A stretch of 64,000 nt of DNA from NCBI RefSeq assembly GCF_040436345.1, contig NC_133215.1, forward strand, positions 23,363,806-23,427,805, given 5' to 3'. The notes under the pieces were generated by a model, which worked only from the letters and a program-made list of their open reading frames with translations, had not been told where the DNA came from and ran no database searches. A program made the position numbers and the translations under genes. Positions 1-13,980 of this stretch are shown piece after piece. How positions within the stretch are numbered: the stretch's first letter is position 1; each line of letters starts with the position of its first letter. The DNA is from Pagrus major. Taxonomy: Eukaryota; Chordata; Actinopteri; Spariformes; Sparidae.

Positions 1-1560
1 CAGAGGTGTTGGTGAATTGTGTTAACTTTGGAGGGAACCAGGCTAGTTGTTCCCTCCTGGTAGCTTCATATTTACCACACAGACATGAGAGCGGTATCAA
101 CCTTCTCGTCTAACTCCTTTCAAGAAAGTGTCTTTTTAAACTTGAGCTATTTCTTTTTAACTCAGTTGTGATGCCTTTTTGACTTTATCAGGAAGCCCCC
201 CCGTATTGTGATGATGACTAATAATTGTTTAACTGTGAATATTCGTATACAAATTATATATAGGTTGCATGTCTTTGGCTCCTCTTTGGTAACACGTACC
301 CAGGTGGTCAAATTCAGATATGGGTACAAAAAAAGAAATGACACCACACAGCATTTTGCTGTTCACACTCATTAGAAACCATCAGATTGTCTCCACTTGA
401 GAGCGAGTATTCGAAATGGAAGGTGTGACTCTCACTGGTGTTCATAAATAGATCTCTCCGTGTATCAATTTTTAAAGGACAACGTTAAAGAAAGTTGAAG
501 AGCTAGTTTGGGGACAGTAAATGCAGATGCGCTTGCAAGCCAGCGTGCAACTGCGGTTCATCGTCTTCGGTCTGAGCGAGCTGTCACTGTCACTGTTTCC
601 CGGCTGCTGTGGTCACTGTGCACCGATGCTGCCTGTTTGTGTTGTGTACATGTGTGAACACCTCTGAGCATTGAGATGGAGGACAGGAAGTGCTATAAGT
701 GACCACATGTATGCATTCACACTGCAGACTTCCTTCTTGAGCTCTAAATTGCAATCTGCAGAGCTGTGTGAAAACCAATTTCTGAAAAGTAAAAATACTA
801 TATGCTAAACGTTATGCTTACCTTGACACGTTCTCCTTCTGATCCATCTGGTCCATCTGCTCATCTGTGGGTCACTGTGGCTCTGAGAAGAGAACATTTC
901 AGTGTTTTGGCAGTTAAAGAAAAGTGTGAAAATGAAAAACAGATTGAAAGTCCAAGAGCCCCGGAGAATGACATGGAGGTGAAGGGAAAATGATATCATG
1001 AGATGGGGCAGAAAGTGAAAGGATGTTATAGAGGAGCGAATGAAGCGACAGAGAGAAAGCAGATGACACGGTTATAGTTGACAGTGAGACAGATGTGACC
1101 GGAGTGTAGGGAGTGGTGTTTGGTTGTGTAAAAGCATATAAAAGCCTGATTACTCGGACAGCACCAAGGCCGCTCCGATCCGTCGCCTCCCCTCCTCATC
1201 GTCCTCTTCACCAGGCTTTCTGGCTCTTTAAGGAGATTTAGTGTTCACTCACGGCCGCTGTCACTCTCGCCCTGTAAATCCAACTTCAACGGGTTCCTTT
1301 CTATTTGCACAAACATGCACACATTGTAATGTTGATTTCAAGATGAGCTGTGTTATTTGTAGCATGTTCAGCTCTTCAGACTTCTGTTAGGCTTGAATAT
1401 AAAGTAGTTCTCCTTCTATGTTTAACCCTAAAGTTCCTTTAAACTTAATATCACACAAGCTATTCTAATTTTATTAACATGCTGTTGATAATGTAGACAT
1501 ACCTCCTGCATAAGTAACGTTAGCCTAATGTCGACGACTTAACTTTATTGTCCAGCTGAG

Positions 1561-1690
1561 GCCGGACAATCAACAATCAACATAAGCTGCAGACTCTCGA
1601 TTATGCTCCGCCTCTGCATCGATGCAGAATCTTCCACATCGACATCGCGATGCATCTTATAATCGAGAAATTTCCACACCTCTAGTTGTT
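1561..1690. repeat. short palindromic repeat, probable hAT-type transposon remnant
   Basis: CTCGATTAT (1596-1604) is answered by ATAATCGAG (1659-1667), and between them sit the perfect palindrome TGCATCGATGCA (1615-1626) and CGCGATGCATC. Nested inverted repeats built on ATCGATGCATCG-like words are, from memory, common in non-autonomous hAT elements of fish. The family call is inference; the inverted repeats are directly visible. Confidence 0.45.
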
Positions 1691-2779
1691 GGCCACGCTG
1701 TGTGTTCTGAGCCGGCGGCCCTCCGTGTTCCAGCACAAACTGCGAGTCATTTATTCCAGAAGTGGTTGGACATGGAAGGTTTTATAATGGTCTCTGTCCC
1801 ATTTACAAAAAGGGCAGAGTAGCAGCGAGAGGCAGATCTGTAGCACTTCATGTATGTGTCCTTGGTGTGTGTGGCATGCACACATGGTTTACACGTGTGC
1901 ACCTCCAAGATGAGCATGTCCGCACGTTCACACCTGTTTGTTTGCGTGTCTGTGTAATATGCCCCTGTGTGTGTGTTTAGGATGGTTTTCCCTTCGGTAG
2001 AGGAGGGCTAACGGTTTGTTTACATCCTCTCAAGTTTCGGGGGGATTTACAGTCCCTGTGTCGGCCAGTGAGGACAAGGAGGGCGGCTCTACAGGAGCCT
2101 CCTGTGCATCCTTCTTCTCCTTCTCGGCCCAGCTTCTCTCTTGTTACATCCCTCTCATGCTTTATTCAGTCTCTCTCTTACTCTTTCCCACTCGTCGTCT
2201 TGCCTCTCCGTCATTTGCTGTCATTCCTGTTTTTCACTGTCTCATTCCTTCCCTATGAAATCCTTCCTTTCCCACCTAAATGTAGAGCATCTCTCTCTCT
2301 CTTTTTTTCCTCCACATTAATTTAACACTCCTTTCTTGCTGGCTGTCTGTCAAATTCGTTTTCACTCCATCACTCCTTTCATTTGTCTTGGTCTGGGCCT
2401 CTTCTCTCACTTTCTTTTCCATTATCTCCCTCTCTCCTTCTCTTGTCTCTGTTTGGCTGGGTCCTGCCTAACTCTTCATATTACTCCTCGTCTCCCCCTG
2501 TCCTCGTATCCATTTTTCTCTCTAATGTGCTCAGGGTTCTGCTCCCCTTCTGCCTTTTTTTTTGTGTGTGTTTGTTGTTTGCTGCACATCTCCCTCGGAT
2601 ATTAAAAATCAAGCCCCATCAGAAATTGGTTATGTTGGGGTGCCGCAAGTTTTCAGTCTATTCCCCATGTTCACCTTCTCCTTGAATCATAATTCAACTG
2701 CTGTTTTGTGAGTCTAGATTCCAGAATTGTTCCACAGTCATAATCGAAATCATTAGTAAACCTTTTATATCACTTTACA

Positions 2780-3150
2780 AATTTTATGCCTTTGATACCG
2801 GTGACAGCCTTGGACAGAGGCATTATGTTTTTTGGGTTGTCCGTTCCCGGCTGGCCGGTTCCCATACTTGTGAAAGTGATTACTCAGGAATGCCTTTTTA
2901 GGGAGTTTCTTCAACTTTGGCACAAACATCCACTTGGATTCAAGGATGAACTCATTAGAATTTGGCAATAAAAGCTCAGACCAATGTGACCTCACAAACA
3001 CATTTTTGGACATTACTCAAGTATTCATATGCTAATTGTGACAAGGTCAACTTCACTGTGACATCATAGTGTTCTGCAAAAAACTATTTTTTGGCATTAT
3101 TACAACGCCATAACTCAGGAACAGAAGGGGAGATTGTCACACACCACACC
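2780..3150. repeat. interspersed repeat with degenerate internal subunits
   Basis: Internal near-repeats are visible: TGTGACCTCACAAACACATT followed by a GG-ACATTACTCAAG phrase, then TGTGACATCATAGTGTTCTG followed by a GGCATTATTACAAC / ATAACTCAGGAAC phrase. I recognise this text as a commonly dispersed teleost repeat. Family name and boundaries are uncertain. The open frame across it is not a gene. Confidence 0.45.
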
Positions 3151-3740
3151 ATGTTTTATATTAGGTTGGATAGGGTTAGCCCTAACCCTTAATCAGATTC
3201 CCTCAAAGTTTTCACATAAACATAAATTATATGAAACTGGACAGACATGAATGAGAACTGCAACCTGACTGGTACCTGGAGGCACGCAGCCGCTGGGCAG
3301 TCATTCTAGTTTTGAATTTGAAACATCAAAACCGTTGAGAAATGTAATTTGCCTTTTGACTTCTCTGATATTCATTTTCATGTTCATGTTTTGATGAAAT
3401 TGAAACCCACATGCAGTGTGATAGCAGCAGGGTATTAATTAGGCTGCTCTGACCTGCCACTTACCTCATCCATGTTTCTCTCAGATGCCCTGCACATCCG
3501 TCTTTTTTTGGCACACGTGGGTCGGCGGGAATTAATTGTTCTGAATGCAGACTCAGTGATAGGTTAATGAATACAGCCAATTAAATAATCGCTCAAACTG
3601 TGAAAATGACAGAAAATGTGCCAAAGTCTGTGTCATTGAGGTTCTGGTGGAAAACAACAAACTGGTGTAGAGGAAGCACCGGGGATAAGTGATTGTTTAG
3701 TGCTGCTGCTGTAGGTGGGTGAGGAAAAAGGTGTTGAGTG

Positions 3741-4002
3741 TTGTGTTTGTGTGTGTGTGTGTGTGCTTGTGTGTGTGTGTACAGAGGGCATACAGTGTAA
3801 TAAAGATTATCACTCACAAAGTAATCTGCACATACACACTGTTGATGGAAGTGTACATCTGCCCACTTTAAAAAGACAAAGCCAATGACACACAGAGAGC
3901 ATTGAGCATATGTTCTGCCCCCCTTCACCGTGCTCCAAGCAACACGCGCACACACACGCACACACACACATGCATTCAGGCACACACACACACACACACA
4001 CA
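3741..4002. repeat. TG tract and CA tract in inverted arrangement
   Basis: A (TG)n tract at 3741-3780 is followed by a (CA)n tract at 3942-4002. They are complementary and about 160 bases apart, so they could pair as a long stem. A 168-codon open frame on the minus strand across this interval is made largely of Cys-Val and His-Thr repeats and is not treated as coding. Confidence 0.8.
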
Positions 4003-6462
4003 TCATGGTGGCATGTTGCTGAGTGCTCTTCACACCACTCTCTTGTGACACACACAGGCTGCAGCAGCTGTGGGCGCCCATCTGCAATTCATAGCACAAC
4101 TAGCATGACCTTCACCTCAATGCCAACAGCTAACTGGGCTTCAGCCCAGCTCCATACAGGCCGGGGATTTGACTCGACTTCCTCTGCCGTTATGAGCATT
4201 TTTTGGTCCAGACAGGTGTAACATCATCCTGACAAGCCAGCATTTGAATTTGGCGTTGAGGGAGATTTTAATGTGGAAATATCAGCCAAGTATTGCGGCA
4301 TGTCTATATTGCTTTATCTCCTACTCCTGGGACAGCAGGTTTCCAGTAATAGATTACCTTTTGTACTCCATCTATATCTGCCAACCTGTATCCACACGCC
4401 TGTGCATACCAATTCAGAGTGATGTGTTACTATGTCAGAGCAGTGCAGTTTTCTGAAAATAAGCAACACTCAGAATCAGAATCAAGGATTTTCGTGAGAG
4501 AGTGAGGAGGAAAGGTGGTGAATGTGAATAAATAATATGAATAAAACTTTAATACATCACCTCATCCGTGATCCCAAGCTACTTTGTAACAAACTTGTTT
4601 GTTTCACAGCTGACTGATATTTGAATAAATGCGACAATTTTTTGCTTTATTTTCAAGTATCAGCGCTTTTTTGAGACTCTTACCTGGTAAACTCCTTGAA
4701 TAAATAGACACTTTATCTTTCTAACACTTTCTTTTTCTTCATGTTGTCATGACCAAAATTGTCTCTGCAGGAAACATCCCTCTAACTGTCTCTGGCATTG
4801 AATTTGTTTGTGTAAATGTGCACTGTGCATCATCTGTGTGTGCATGTGTGATGAAATGATGAATAATAATAGTTGAGGTGATTAATAGCTTTGTCTGAGG
4901 GGAGACGTGCGTCCCCGGTGTATGCCTCAGCTGGCCGGCACTTTATCCCACATTAGCAGGAACTTGAAGCTGACAGGTATCAGGTTGAGTCACAGGTGGG
5001 CACCTCAGCACAGTTTGTTTCACTTAAAGGTCAAGGGAGCCGCCATCAAAATCAATATACAACAGTTGGAATCAGTTTTTTGAATATTTATCCCATTTAA
5101 ATGTAATATTTCAGACTTGTGCATGTTTTACTGACATTGACATGTAATCAATAATCTGTGAGATCAGACTGTATCAACATACAGTTTCTACCCTTTCATT
5201 AAAGATAATGTGTGGATACACGCTATTTAGCCTGAATCCAATACACACACAAGGATGTAATTTAATCTAGTGCTACCAAGATACTTCTGGGTTAAATGTC
5301 ACAACATCAATTGGACACATTGCCATGCAATTTTAAACATATGTTCATGTCCCCCTCAGAATAAATTATAATACCCCCTTAATTTTTCATCCAGCACCAA
5401 AATGAATGACTTCAATAAATGACACATCAGCCTCAGCTATACCTTGTGTGCTGTACAACTGTCCAAACTGACGGCATGTGTCCCTTTCACATTGAACAGG
5501 TAGTATGTAGTATGGTTACTGCTTCAACATGTTTAAGCGTCACACCGACGGATCATTTTCAGGGACTTTCAGGGTAAAAAAAACAGGAACTTTAAGCCAA
5601 AACATAATCTTCCCCTCACCCAAACCAAGCGTTTTTTGTGCCTGAACCTAACCAGAAGATGAGCACAGCATTGTCACCTTAAAGTTGCAACATGAAGAAA
5701 TGTTTCAACATATCCCTAGTTTTCAAGAGAGTTACATTGCAAACATTTATTCTTGCGATTGGGTTGATAAGAGCACCAGCTTTGACTTCTGCATATACAT
5801 ACTGAATGTTAAAGAGCAGGTTGGTTTTGACGAAACACATTTGTGACCAGTTCAAATCTTTCACAGCAAACTTGAAGCACAGTAGAAAACTTTTTATTTC
5901 ATAATTTTTCTGTCACAGTTCAGCTGTCCCCCAGCTTCCAGCAGACATTGTTATGACCATCTCAGTTAAACCTCTTGTGCCGGTGTTGTTATAAGCCGGC
6001 GCAAACACAGACAACGGCTGTCTTCTTTTGCAGACAAACACGTACAGTAATTTATTTTTCTCATATAAACTCTACCCACAGGAAAGACAGCAGGGAAGCT
6101 TTGGAGAATTGTGAGGCTTGTTTTCGAGGACAGGACTGTACTACACATGTCTTTCTGTCCTGCTTCCTCCAGTCTCTGCTGCTCAGATTTTGCAGCCTGA
6201 GCAACGCCGATAACTTGTCTCTGTCTTTTTCTCTTACTCACTCAGTCGCTATCATCACCATCTTATTGTTGTCTTGTTCGTTTGCCCTTTCTCTCTACTC
6301 TCTTGCCTTCATGCACACACATGCACTAATTACACTCCTGGTCCACCTATTGACTGTCAGGCCTACAGCTGAAGGATAATCTTATCTGGAGAGAGCAGCT
6401 CAGAGCACTGCACTGCACACTGCAGCCCAGTTGATTAAATGTGCGCAGAACAGGGGAGAAGA

Positions 6463-6491
6463 TTGTGTGTGTGTGTGTGTGTGTGTGTAGC

Positions 6492-6522
<31 letters not shown>

Positions 6523-6533
6523 CTGTGTGTGTG
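6463..6533. repeat. (GT)n microsatellite
   Basis: GT dinucleotide tract interrupted twice by AGCT. The open frames over it are repeat translations. Confidence 0.9.
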
Positions 6534-9500
6534 CCTTTGCCATCATAGGTAATGAAACTGCAAAGTGATGGGTCCATAGCTGTGCCAGCAGTATGGGATT
6601 GTGTATGTATGCATTTGTGTGTGTGTGTGTGTGTCTAATAGATGGATGTTGGAGAGGCTGCCAACTGGTGTAATCCTACCTACACGCTTTATGGAGCAGA
6701 GGTGAAATTAATGAGTTTTTTCATTTGCATTTTCAGAGTGTATATCATTTCTGTCCATTGAAAACCATGTATCTCCAAATTTGGTGGGTTTGAATTTTTC
6801 AGATAAACTGAACGATTAAGTGTTCCTCTACGAGTTGGGGGAATTCTTTTACTTCTTAAGATAAGTAACGCTTTTAAAAACCCATCGGATTATCTCATAT
6901 CATTGCCACAAAGCCATAAACAGACCTGTTTCTATTAAGAAAGAAGAAGGAACAAATTTTTCTGATTTAGAGAAGATGCGGTGAGAGAAAGACTGGGTGG
7001 TTTGAATGTGGGTGCGTTGTGAATTTTGGCATAAAAAATGTGTGTTGGACCATGGGCTGATTTTATTTTTTTATTTATTTTAGGTAAGATATTCTGGCAG
7101 CTTCTTGTTTCTGATCCATCTAGTTTCTGTAGGTTTCACACAGATTTCAGGCACAATTCTTGCAGGACCAACACTGGTTAAAGCAACAAATGGTTAGGAT
7201 GGTAGAAACTGGTTGACGTTGCTGGCCTCATGAAATTTGTTCAGGGTTTTCTGTGGGATCACCTATTCGAGCCACTGAAAGTCAAAAGGGAAAAAGCAGC
7301 CAATGAGTAAAGCATACTAGTTTCCTATTTAGGGTTTTTTTCTGCTAATTTACTGATGTGCCACCTTTAGAAGTAATTACAAGAACACTCATACATAAAT
7401 GTAATCTGTTGGTGGGTTCCAGTAGTGAAAGAGGCTTTATTCATCTCACGTTCCCCCTCATTTCCTGATATCGGTCGTCACAGCTTGGTCCAATATTGCA
7501 CCTCTGTCCACATTCCCGCCACCACCCTCCATTACTCAAGCCACTATCGCCCCGCTAATGCAGCCATCCATCAGTGTGAAGGGCCGAGTGCTTGTGGGGG
7601 CGGGAAGGGGAAGAGCTGATTAAAGAGATGTAATAAGCACAAGGGTTTTTCTTATTATTTGATGTTCAAGATTTCCCCAGAATTTTACTTACTCAACCTG
7701 CCTGAGCATCAACCCTGACAGCGTGACATCTGTGGGAGGTTGGTAAACTGTACGTTATCTTACTGCGCATCGTTATAATTGTATTTATACCTGAAGTGCT
7801 TATCAACACCACTTTGTGTTCCAGTGCAATCATTTGCATCGAACTGTGTTTACCGACAAGAGTTTTATGAAGCATTCCTGAGCCTGCGTAGTAATATCCT
7901 TTTATACGACGAAGTGGTAATCCTCGCCCCATCGTTGCTTGTGAACGAGTGAGTCTTTCATACCCAATCATGATACTATCACCTGTTATCAATCCACCTG
8001 TTTACCTGTGGAATGTTCCAAACAGGTGTTTTTGGAGCGTTCCACAACTTTCCCAGTCTGTTGTTGCCTCCGTCCCAACTTGTGGCTGCCATCAAATTCC
8101 GAATAAGCATATATTTATAAAAAAATCATTGAAGCTGATGAGGTGAAACATTAAATATATTGTCTTTCTACTTTGTTCAGGTCAGTGTTTCCCACACATA
8201 CAGTTTATTTTATTAACTAAAATTAACTTAAATATCAACAAAACAACAACAAAGGTACGGGAATGGAATGACAGTGACCACGCAAATTCTTATTTTTTTT
8301 TTTTATTTAGAACTGGTCTGAGCCATGTTTCACATGAGCAGTACAAAACCAATGGGTCTGATGTGTAATTAAGGGTCCAACACTCTCACTGTGTGAGCTG
8401 CATGCCAGTAGACGATGCTTTTAAAATAGCTATCAATAAAACAATAGCCTGCCGTTCTGCTTGGGTTACCACAGGTCCTCAGCATGTGATTATTATAGCA
8501 TTATGTACATACATGCTTCACCACACTGACTCATTCACGAGGTAACCATGGAAAGCACACTGAGCTCATTTATACAAGCTGTGAGCCGAGGATTATTTTC
8601 AAGCTTCCGCCGTCCTCTCCGTCGCTATTTCATCCTTTCAGGCAGAAATTGAGCAATTAAAATTACTTGAGCTCTGGGGCAAGAACAGTTTCTTTATTTC
8701 CGCCAAGGTTGAATCAGAAGTCGACCTTGTTTAGGTACCAGCCAAGCACAAAATGGTCTCTCTGTTGGGCTGCCTTGGTGCTCCTGGAGGGCATTAATGT
8801 GGCCTTCTACAAGTGGAACACTGTGATTAGCAGAGCTATTAATGTAGCTATTACCTCACATTGACATTCAAATTGAGAGGTGTGCTGACCTGGCTGCTGA
8901 GGAGCAGTGCTGGTTAATTACGTCCTCACTGATACTTTTGTTGTTCGCAAGACTCTTTGGCTGATGCCGAGGACTTCTGCGTGCAGGAGGTCATTTATTC
9001 TGCTTCATCTGCCAAGGTTACCTTTAAAAGGTAATGTAGGGTTACTGGAATATAATAATACAAACTGAATAAAGATTAATGATCTTTTGTTAAGGAATAT
9101 CTTTTAGTTATTTGGCAAAATCTAACTTGTTCCTTCAGACATGACTGCTTCCTTCTGGTGGGAAACCTCCAAATCGGCAAAATGCTGGTTTGTAATATCT
9201 CACAACACTTAACAGCACCAGAGACCAGTAAACACATATGTTTAGGTTGCATAAGAGACAATAGTTTAACTCGGTGCAACTCATCCTCAACAACAAGAGG
9301 CTGAACTCTGACTGATTCAATGCTTGTGAATGGTGATTGATTGATGGTCCCACATCATCATACAGTACAATCAGAAGCCAAACTGAGAGGCTTCCATCAC
9401 TGTGTTTGTCTGAGTGTGCCAGCGAAGCCTGAGTACTTGAGGTGGCCGCATGTTTGACGGTTGATGTTGTCGCACAGAATAACGAGCGTGATGATCTCTC

Positions 9501-12500
9501 AATGGACAGAAAATGATTTCTACTCATCCCTCCATCCATTCTCGCCTGTCTTGGTTTATTGCTCTCATTCATTTGAGTTCCCTCTCTCCATCCTTTGTGC
9601 ACCGAGGCCTGTGGTCGTGAAATACAGCGATGTGCAGCCTGTTAATCATAACTTCTCCTCTCCCTTCTTACTGTTTCATTCCTTCCTCCGTTTCCTCTCC
9701 TCTGTATCTGCTGATTTTCCATTTCTTAAAATTTGTCATTTTTGCTTGCTTTTCCTTCTCTTCCCCTCATCATTCTCACCCCTACGACAACAGTGCTGTA
9801 GCTTTACTGATCATACACTCCTCTCTTTCTACTCCTCCTTCTCCACTTTCTTAACGATGGTGCTATAGCAGTATCGACTGCACAGAAATGCTGAGGGAGT
9901 CCAGATAGACCACATATTGATTGATACAGCTTAACGCGGCAATGTTGTTTATTCATATTGTGTTTCTCCAGTCTGGCGGTACGTCTGGCTGTCTGACAGC
10001 TTGTCTAGACCCTTTTAAGCCCTTAGAAATGTGAGCAGTTTTGCACAGGTTTATCCTCTTCTGTTTTTGTTTTGTATGATGAATGGAGCTACTTGTGTTT
10101 CAGGTGAATTACTGGGTGGCCAAGGCCTATGCTACTACATAGAAACATTTCAGGTGGGCAGAAATAAATGAGATGAAAATGAACTGCGTTGAAAAATTGA
10201 AAAATAATTCAAGTGTGAATAATTTAAGTGATGTCTAATGAAACTACTTGTTCTGTTTTTTTTCTAAGGGTGAGTCCCAGATGTGCTGAATGCAAATCAG
10301 TGTAAAATGAATCTCTCACTGGTCTCAGTTAAAAACCCACCTTGATGTTCTCTTTTTGGATAAGTGTACTTGATTGTGTGACTGAGAACAATCCAGAGGT
10401 ATCGATACAAATTTGGGTGTTCAATCAGTCAGAATTACACCACAATTTTTTCAATCCAGGCATTTTCTTTTCTTTTCGAAATGGATACCCAAAGATGCCG
10501 TAACAGCTGTTCGATATATCAATTTTGAGAAAAATATTGCATTTGATGGTATATATCGCAATGGCAAGTGTGACTCCAATCTACACGGTGTGAAATTACT
10601 TTTCATGTCTGACCTTTTTGTAAAAAACTAAGCTTGTTCACATGGATCCAAACAGTTAGCATCCAGAGCAAATTAGCTGAAGACCAAATGTCACACACTC
10701 ACACATGAACAGGTTGAATTCATCCAGTTTATGAAAGGAATTAATGACAAAATTGTGCTGTTAAGATTTGTTGGCTCTTACTTAAACCCTATAGAAATGA
10801 GCAATGCATGAAACTATGTGTACTTAACTAGTATTTAAACTTCCAGCCCAGGTGAATACTGTATGTTTAATAAAAGAAACTGAAAGCTAGGTTGTCTTGA
10901 CTCCATCTGTGACTAAAAATATCTCACCTGGCTGTCAAAACTAGCATCAACTAGTGAGTCTGTGTGCCTCAGCTGTGTTTGTGCAAAGATGTGGCAAACC
11001 AATCTTTTACACAGTGGATTCATTCAAAACAAATGAATGGCTTTTTTTTGTGTGAATGTGGACATGAGAAGGGGTTGGGGATGTTGTTTGATATGATTTC
11101 ACACTTGTTGGAACGTAGCCCTCGGTGTGTGGATTTGAGTTTCAAGTACCTAGACCAGAACCTTCTAATAGGGGGTGATGATGACAACACACTCCAGTTT
11201 ATGGGCATTGATTAATGAGCAACAACAAACTAGAGTGCCTTGTCATCAGACAAATCGAATAAAGACGAGGCGAACACTGGCCTCTTTGTGCTGGCTGCGT
11301 CATGTAGCTAAATGATCGATCACGCTGTGAAGATTCCAGACAAGAGACAGAGTGACTAGTACTTCAGCGCTGCAGCGTTCTCTCAAGTGATTGCCTGTTT
11401 TGCTTCAATGGGGGAAAATAACAGGGCTATTCAGCCAGTCAGTACAAGCTTTTATTTGTTGTTGTGCAAACCTCCCCTCTTATGGAGCGGTCTGTTTTCG
11501 GTTGTTCACGGTCGAGCACATTCATCACGGTGTCCTCAAACATTTCAAATCGTCGCACCTCATAAGAGGCCTAGATGATATATGCATGGCCTTGATATTT
11601 TTAGAAGTCGATGACCGCTACGGCTCATCGATGACGAAATGAACGTTAAAGGACATCTCTTGTCTGAACAGACATTAAATTAAGCTGATGTCACACTTTA
11701 CTGGCTGTCTTTATTTCTGTCCGTCTGTGCCCCTGTCTCATTTTCTGCAACTTTGTCCTCGCGCGTGAGCAAAGGACTCACAAAAAACTCCCTCGCCCTC
11801 CTTTTTAATTCCCCCCTCAGCTTGTCCTGAGTGTCTTTCAATCCACACCACTTGCCTCCCTCATTTCGTATGTGGCATGAAGAAGAGGGATGGAGAACGT
11901 CTGCATTATTTACAGTAGCTCTTAACCTGGCAGGCTCGCAGTCACCGCAGCTCAGAGCTGTTTTTAGAAATGCTGCCTTTGCTTTCGAGACTTCAAGGAA
12001 AAGGTGAACTTTTATTAATGGAGCTGATGTGGTGGCGGATTAGGAAAGAAGAGACTGACTCGACAGGAGGTGACGCAACAAGAAGGCGTTATGCAATTTG
12101 TTCTGGCTGTTGATGTAATGTAATAACTTCGGCTCATGTATGCAGCATTAATAAATTAACACACAAATGGGCAGAGGGCTTTTTCCACTTTAAACGCTGA
12201 ATTATGTAACCTTTTCTAACATAAGCTCCACCATGTTTGGATTCATACATATTTGAAAGCGTGTTCATCTTCAGTGCGATCCTCTCAACATTCCCTATAA
12301 TGAATTCATTGTGACTGAACTGAATTGTCTCAAAAGTTATCATATTACTGGCAGAATGTTTTAAACAACTTAGTTGTCCAAATCCTGATCACTAAAACAC
12401 AGACCTCATTTTTATTGAATGAATGCACTTACCTCATGCTTAGCTAAACGGGGGCTGCTGCTGTATCAGTGTTAGATAACGCCTGAAGATTGGTCATTAA

Positions 12501-13948
12501 GTTCAGAGCTGCAGCACCGGCTGAGCCGTTCAGAGCCTCACACTGCGTACAGGTCATTTCAGGGTTGATCCCGCAGACGCTCACAACGTCCCTTAGCTGT
12601 GCTGCGAGTGCCGCAAATGTCCTTTAGCTTGATGCATTTCATAATGTGGCAACATGACAGCTCTGCACTCACCAACTTCTGCAGAACTTTTTAGTGGCTT
12701 GTTGGTTCTGCTCCACTGCTGCTCAAGACGGTTTAGGAAATTGTAAGCACAAGTGGCCGTCAAGGCGTCTATAATTAATTATTTTATATTAACAATGTAT
12801 GACATGACTGCTTGTATCTGAAGGGGGTTGCTTGTAGTCATGGATGAACTCGCAGAGAATCATCACCTGACTCTGCAGTTCTCCTACAAAGCTTTATAAT
12901 GTGTTTGAAAAAGAAACTCTTTCCACTGTTTACATCTTCCTCCCGCCTCTACTTCTTCTATTTGCATTACATTCATGCATGACTTACAGTCTACACCACC
13001 AACTTCTAGAGAAAATATGTTTTGCATAGCCTAGTTTTCTCGCACCAAGCCAATTAATGGAAATGCGTCTATTTCACATTTCTTTTTTTTTTTCTTTGTT
13101 TGGTGACGTTTCAAAAGCGTACTTCAAATTAGCTTGATAATATAAATGGATATTGCTTTGGTTAAAAAAAAAAAAATGCCCCAAAGCCCTCTGTAAGCTT
13201 TTTACTTGGCATCAAATGACTAACAAACAAAGTTATCAATTAGCTGCAGGAGCATAGTGGAGCATGTAGCAGCTGAAGAATGAGGAATTTCCCTCAGAAG
13301 TTGTTTGACACAGCAAACGGGAGTTAAAAGAAGAGTTGGCACTGGTCTCTGAATGAATCCTTACATTGCTATGTATCTGCTTGATTTATGAAGAGGCAAC
13401 TGTCTTCTAACAAGCGTGTGATATCAGCTTTATACAGTAATAAATAAAATGTCAGTGTTGTATTTACATCTTGTTTCTGCTGCCAACAAGTTGCCATAAA
13501 AACTGTTACTGCAGGTTTAAGTCGTTAAAGGAGGAAACACTCAGTTAGTCTTTCCAAAGAGTTGAATGAGATTACTTGTAACACTCTCAAGTCTGTGTCC
13601 TTGATAGAAAACTTGAGCCTAGCTTAGCATGAATGGAGGCAAGGGCAAACAGCTACTGAGTGTAGCCTGGTGTTGTCCGAAGTTCAAAAACATGTCAACC
13701 AGCACACTTAAAACTCACTAATGAACCGATGATGTAATGTAAAAATGTAAAATGACTTTCAGATTTTAGGGGAAAGCCGATAAACAAACTGTCAGAGATT
13801 TCTCTTTAGTACTCACTGCTGTCACTGTGTCATCAGTTTACACCAGTACACAGAAAAGTAGACACTTCTCTGGCTGTGGCAGAGTTCAGCCAAGCAGTCA
13901 GCGCCTTAATAACTTTTAGTGCCTGATCTTAACCTGCTGCTGCTTTTC

Positions 13949-13949
13949 A

Positions 13950-13980
<31 letters not shown>
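13949..13980. repeat. (CT)n microsatellite
   Basis: CT tract of about 16 units with one CG interruption. Confidence 0.85.

Noticed and set aside
3593-4099. 168-codon open frame on the minus strand
   Set aside because: Made mainly of Cys-Val and His-Thr repeats from CA/TG tracts; no splice or family evidence.
5975-6379. 134-codon open frame, and similar pyrimidine-rich frames at 2016-2685 and 9461-9868
   Set aside because: Low-complexity Ser/Phe/Leu translations of C/T-rich intronic sequence, with no homologous motif and no supporting splice signals.
7425-10631. Several 60-155-codon frames on both strands
   Set aside because: No family motifs; overlapping frames on both strands are typical of noncoding sequence of this composition.
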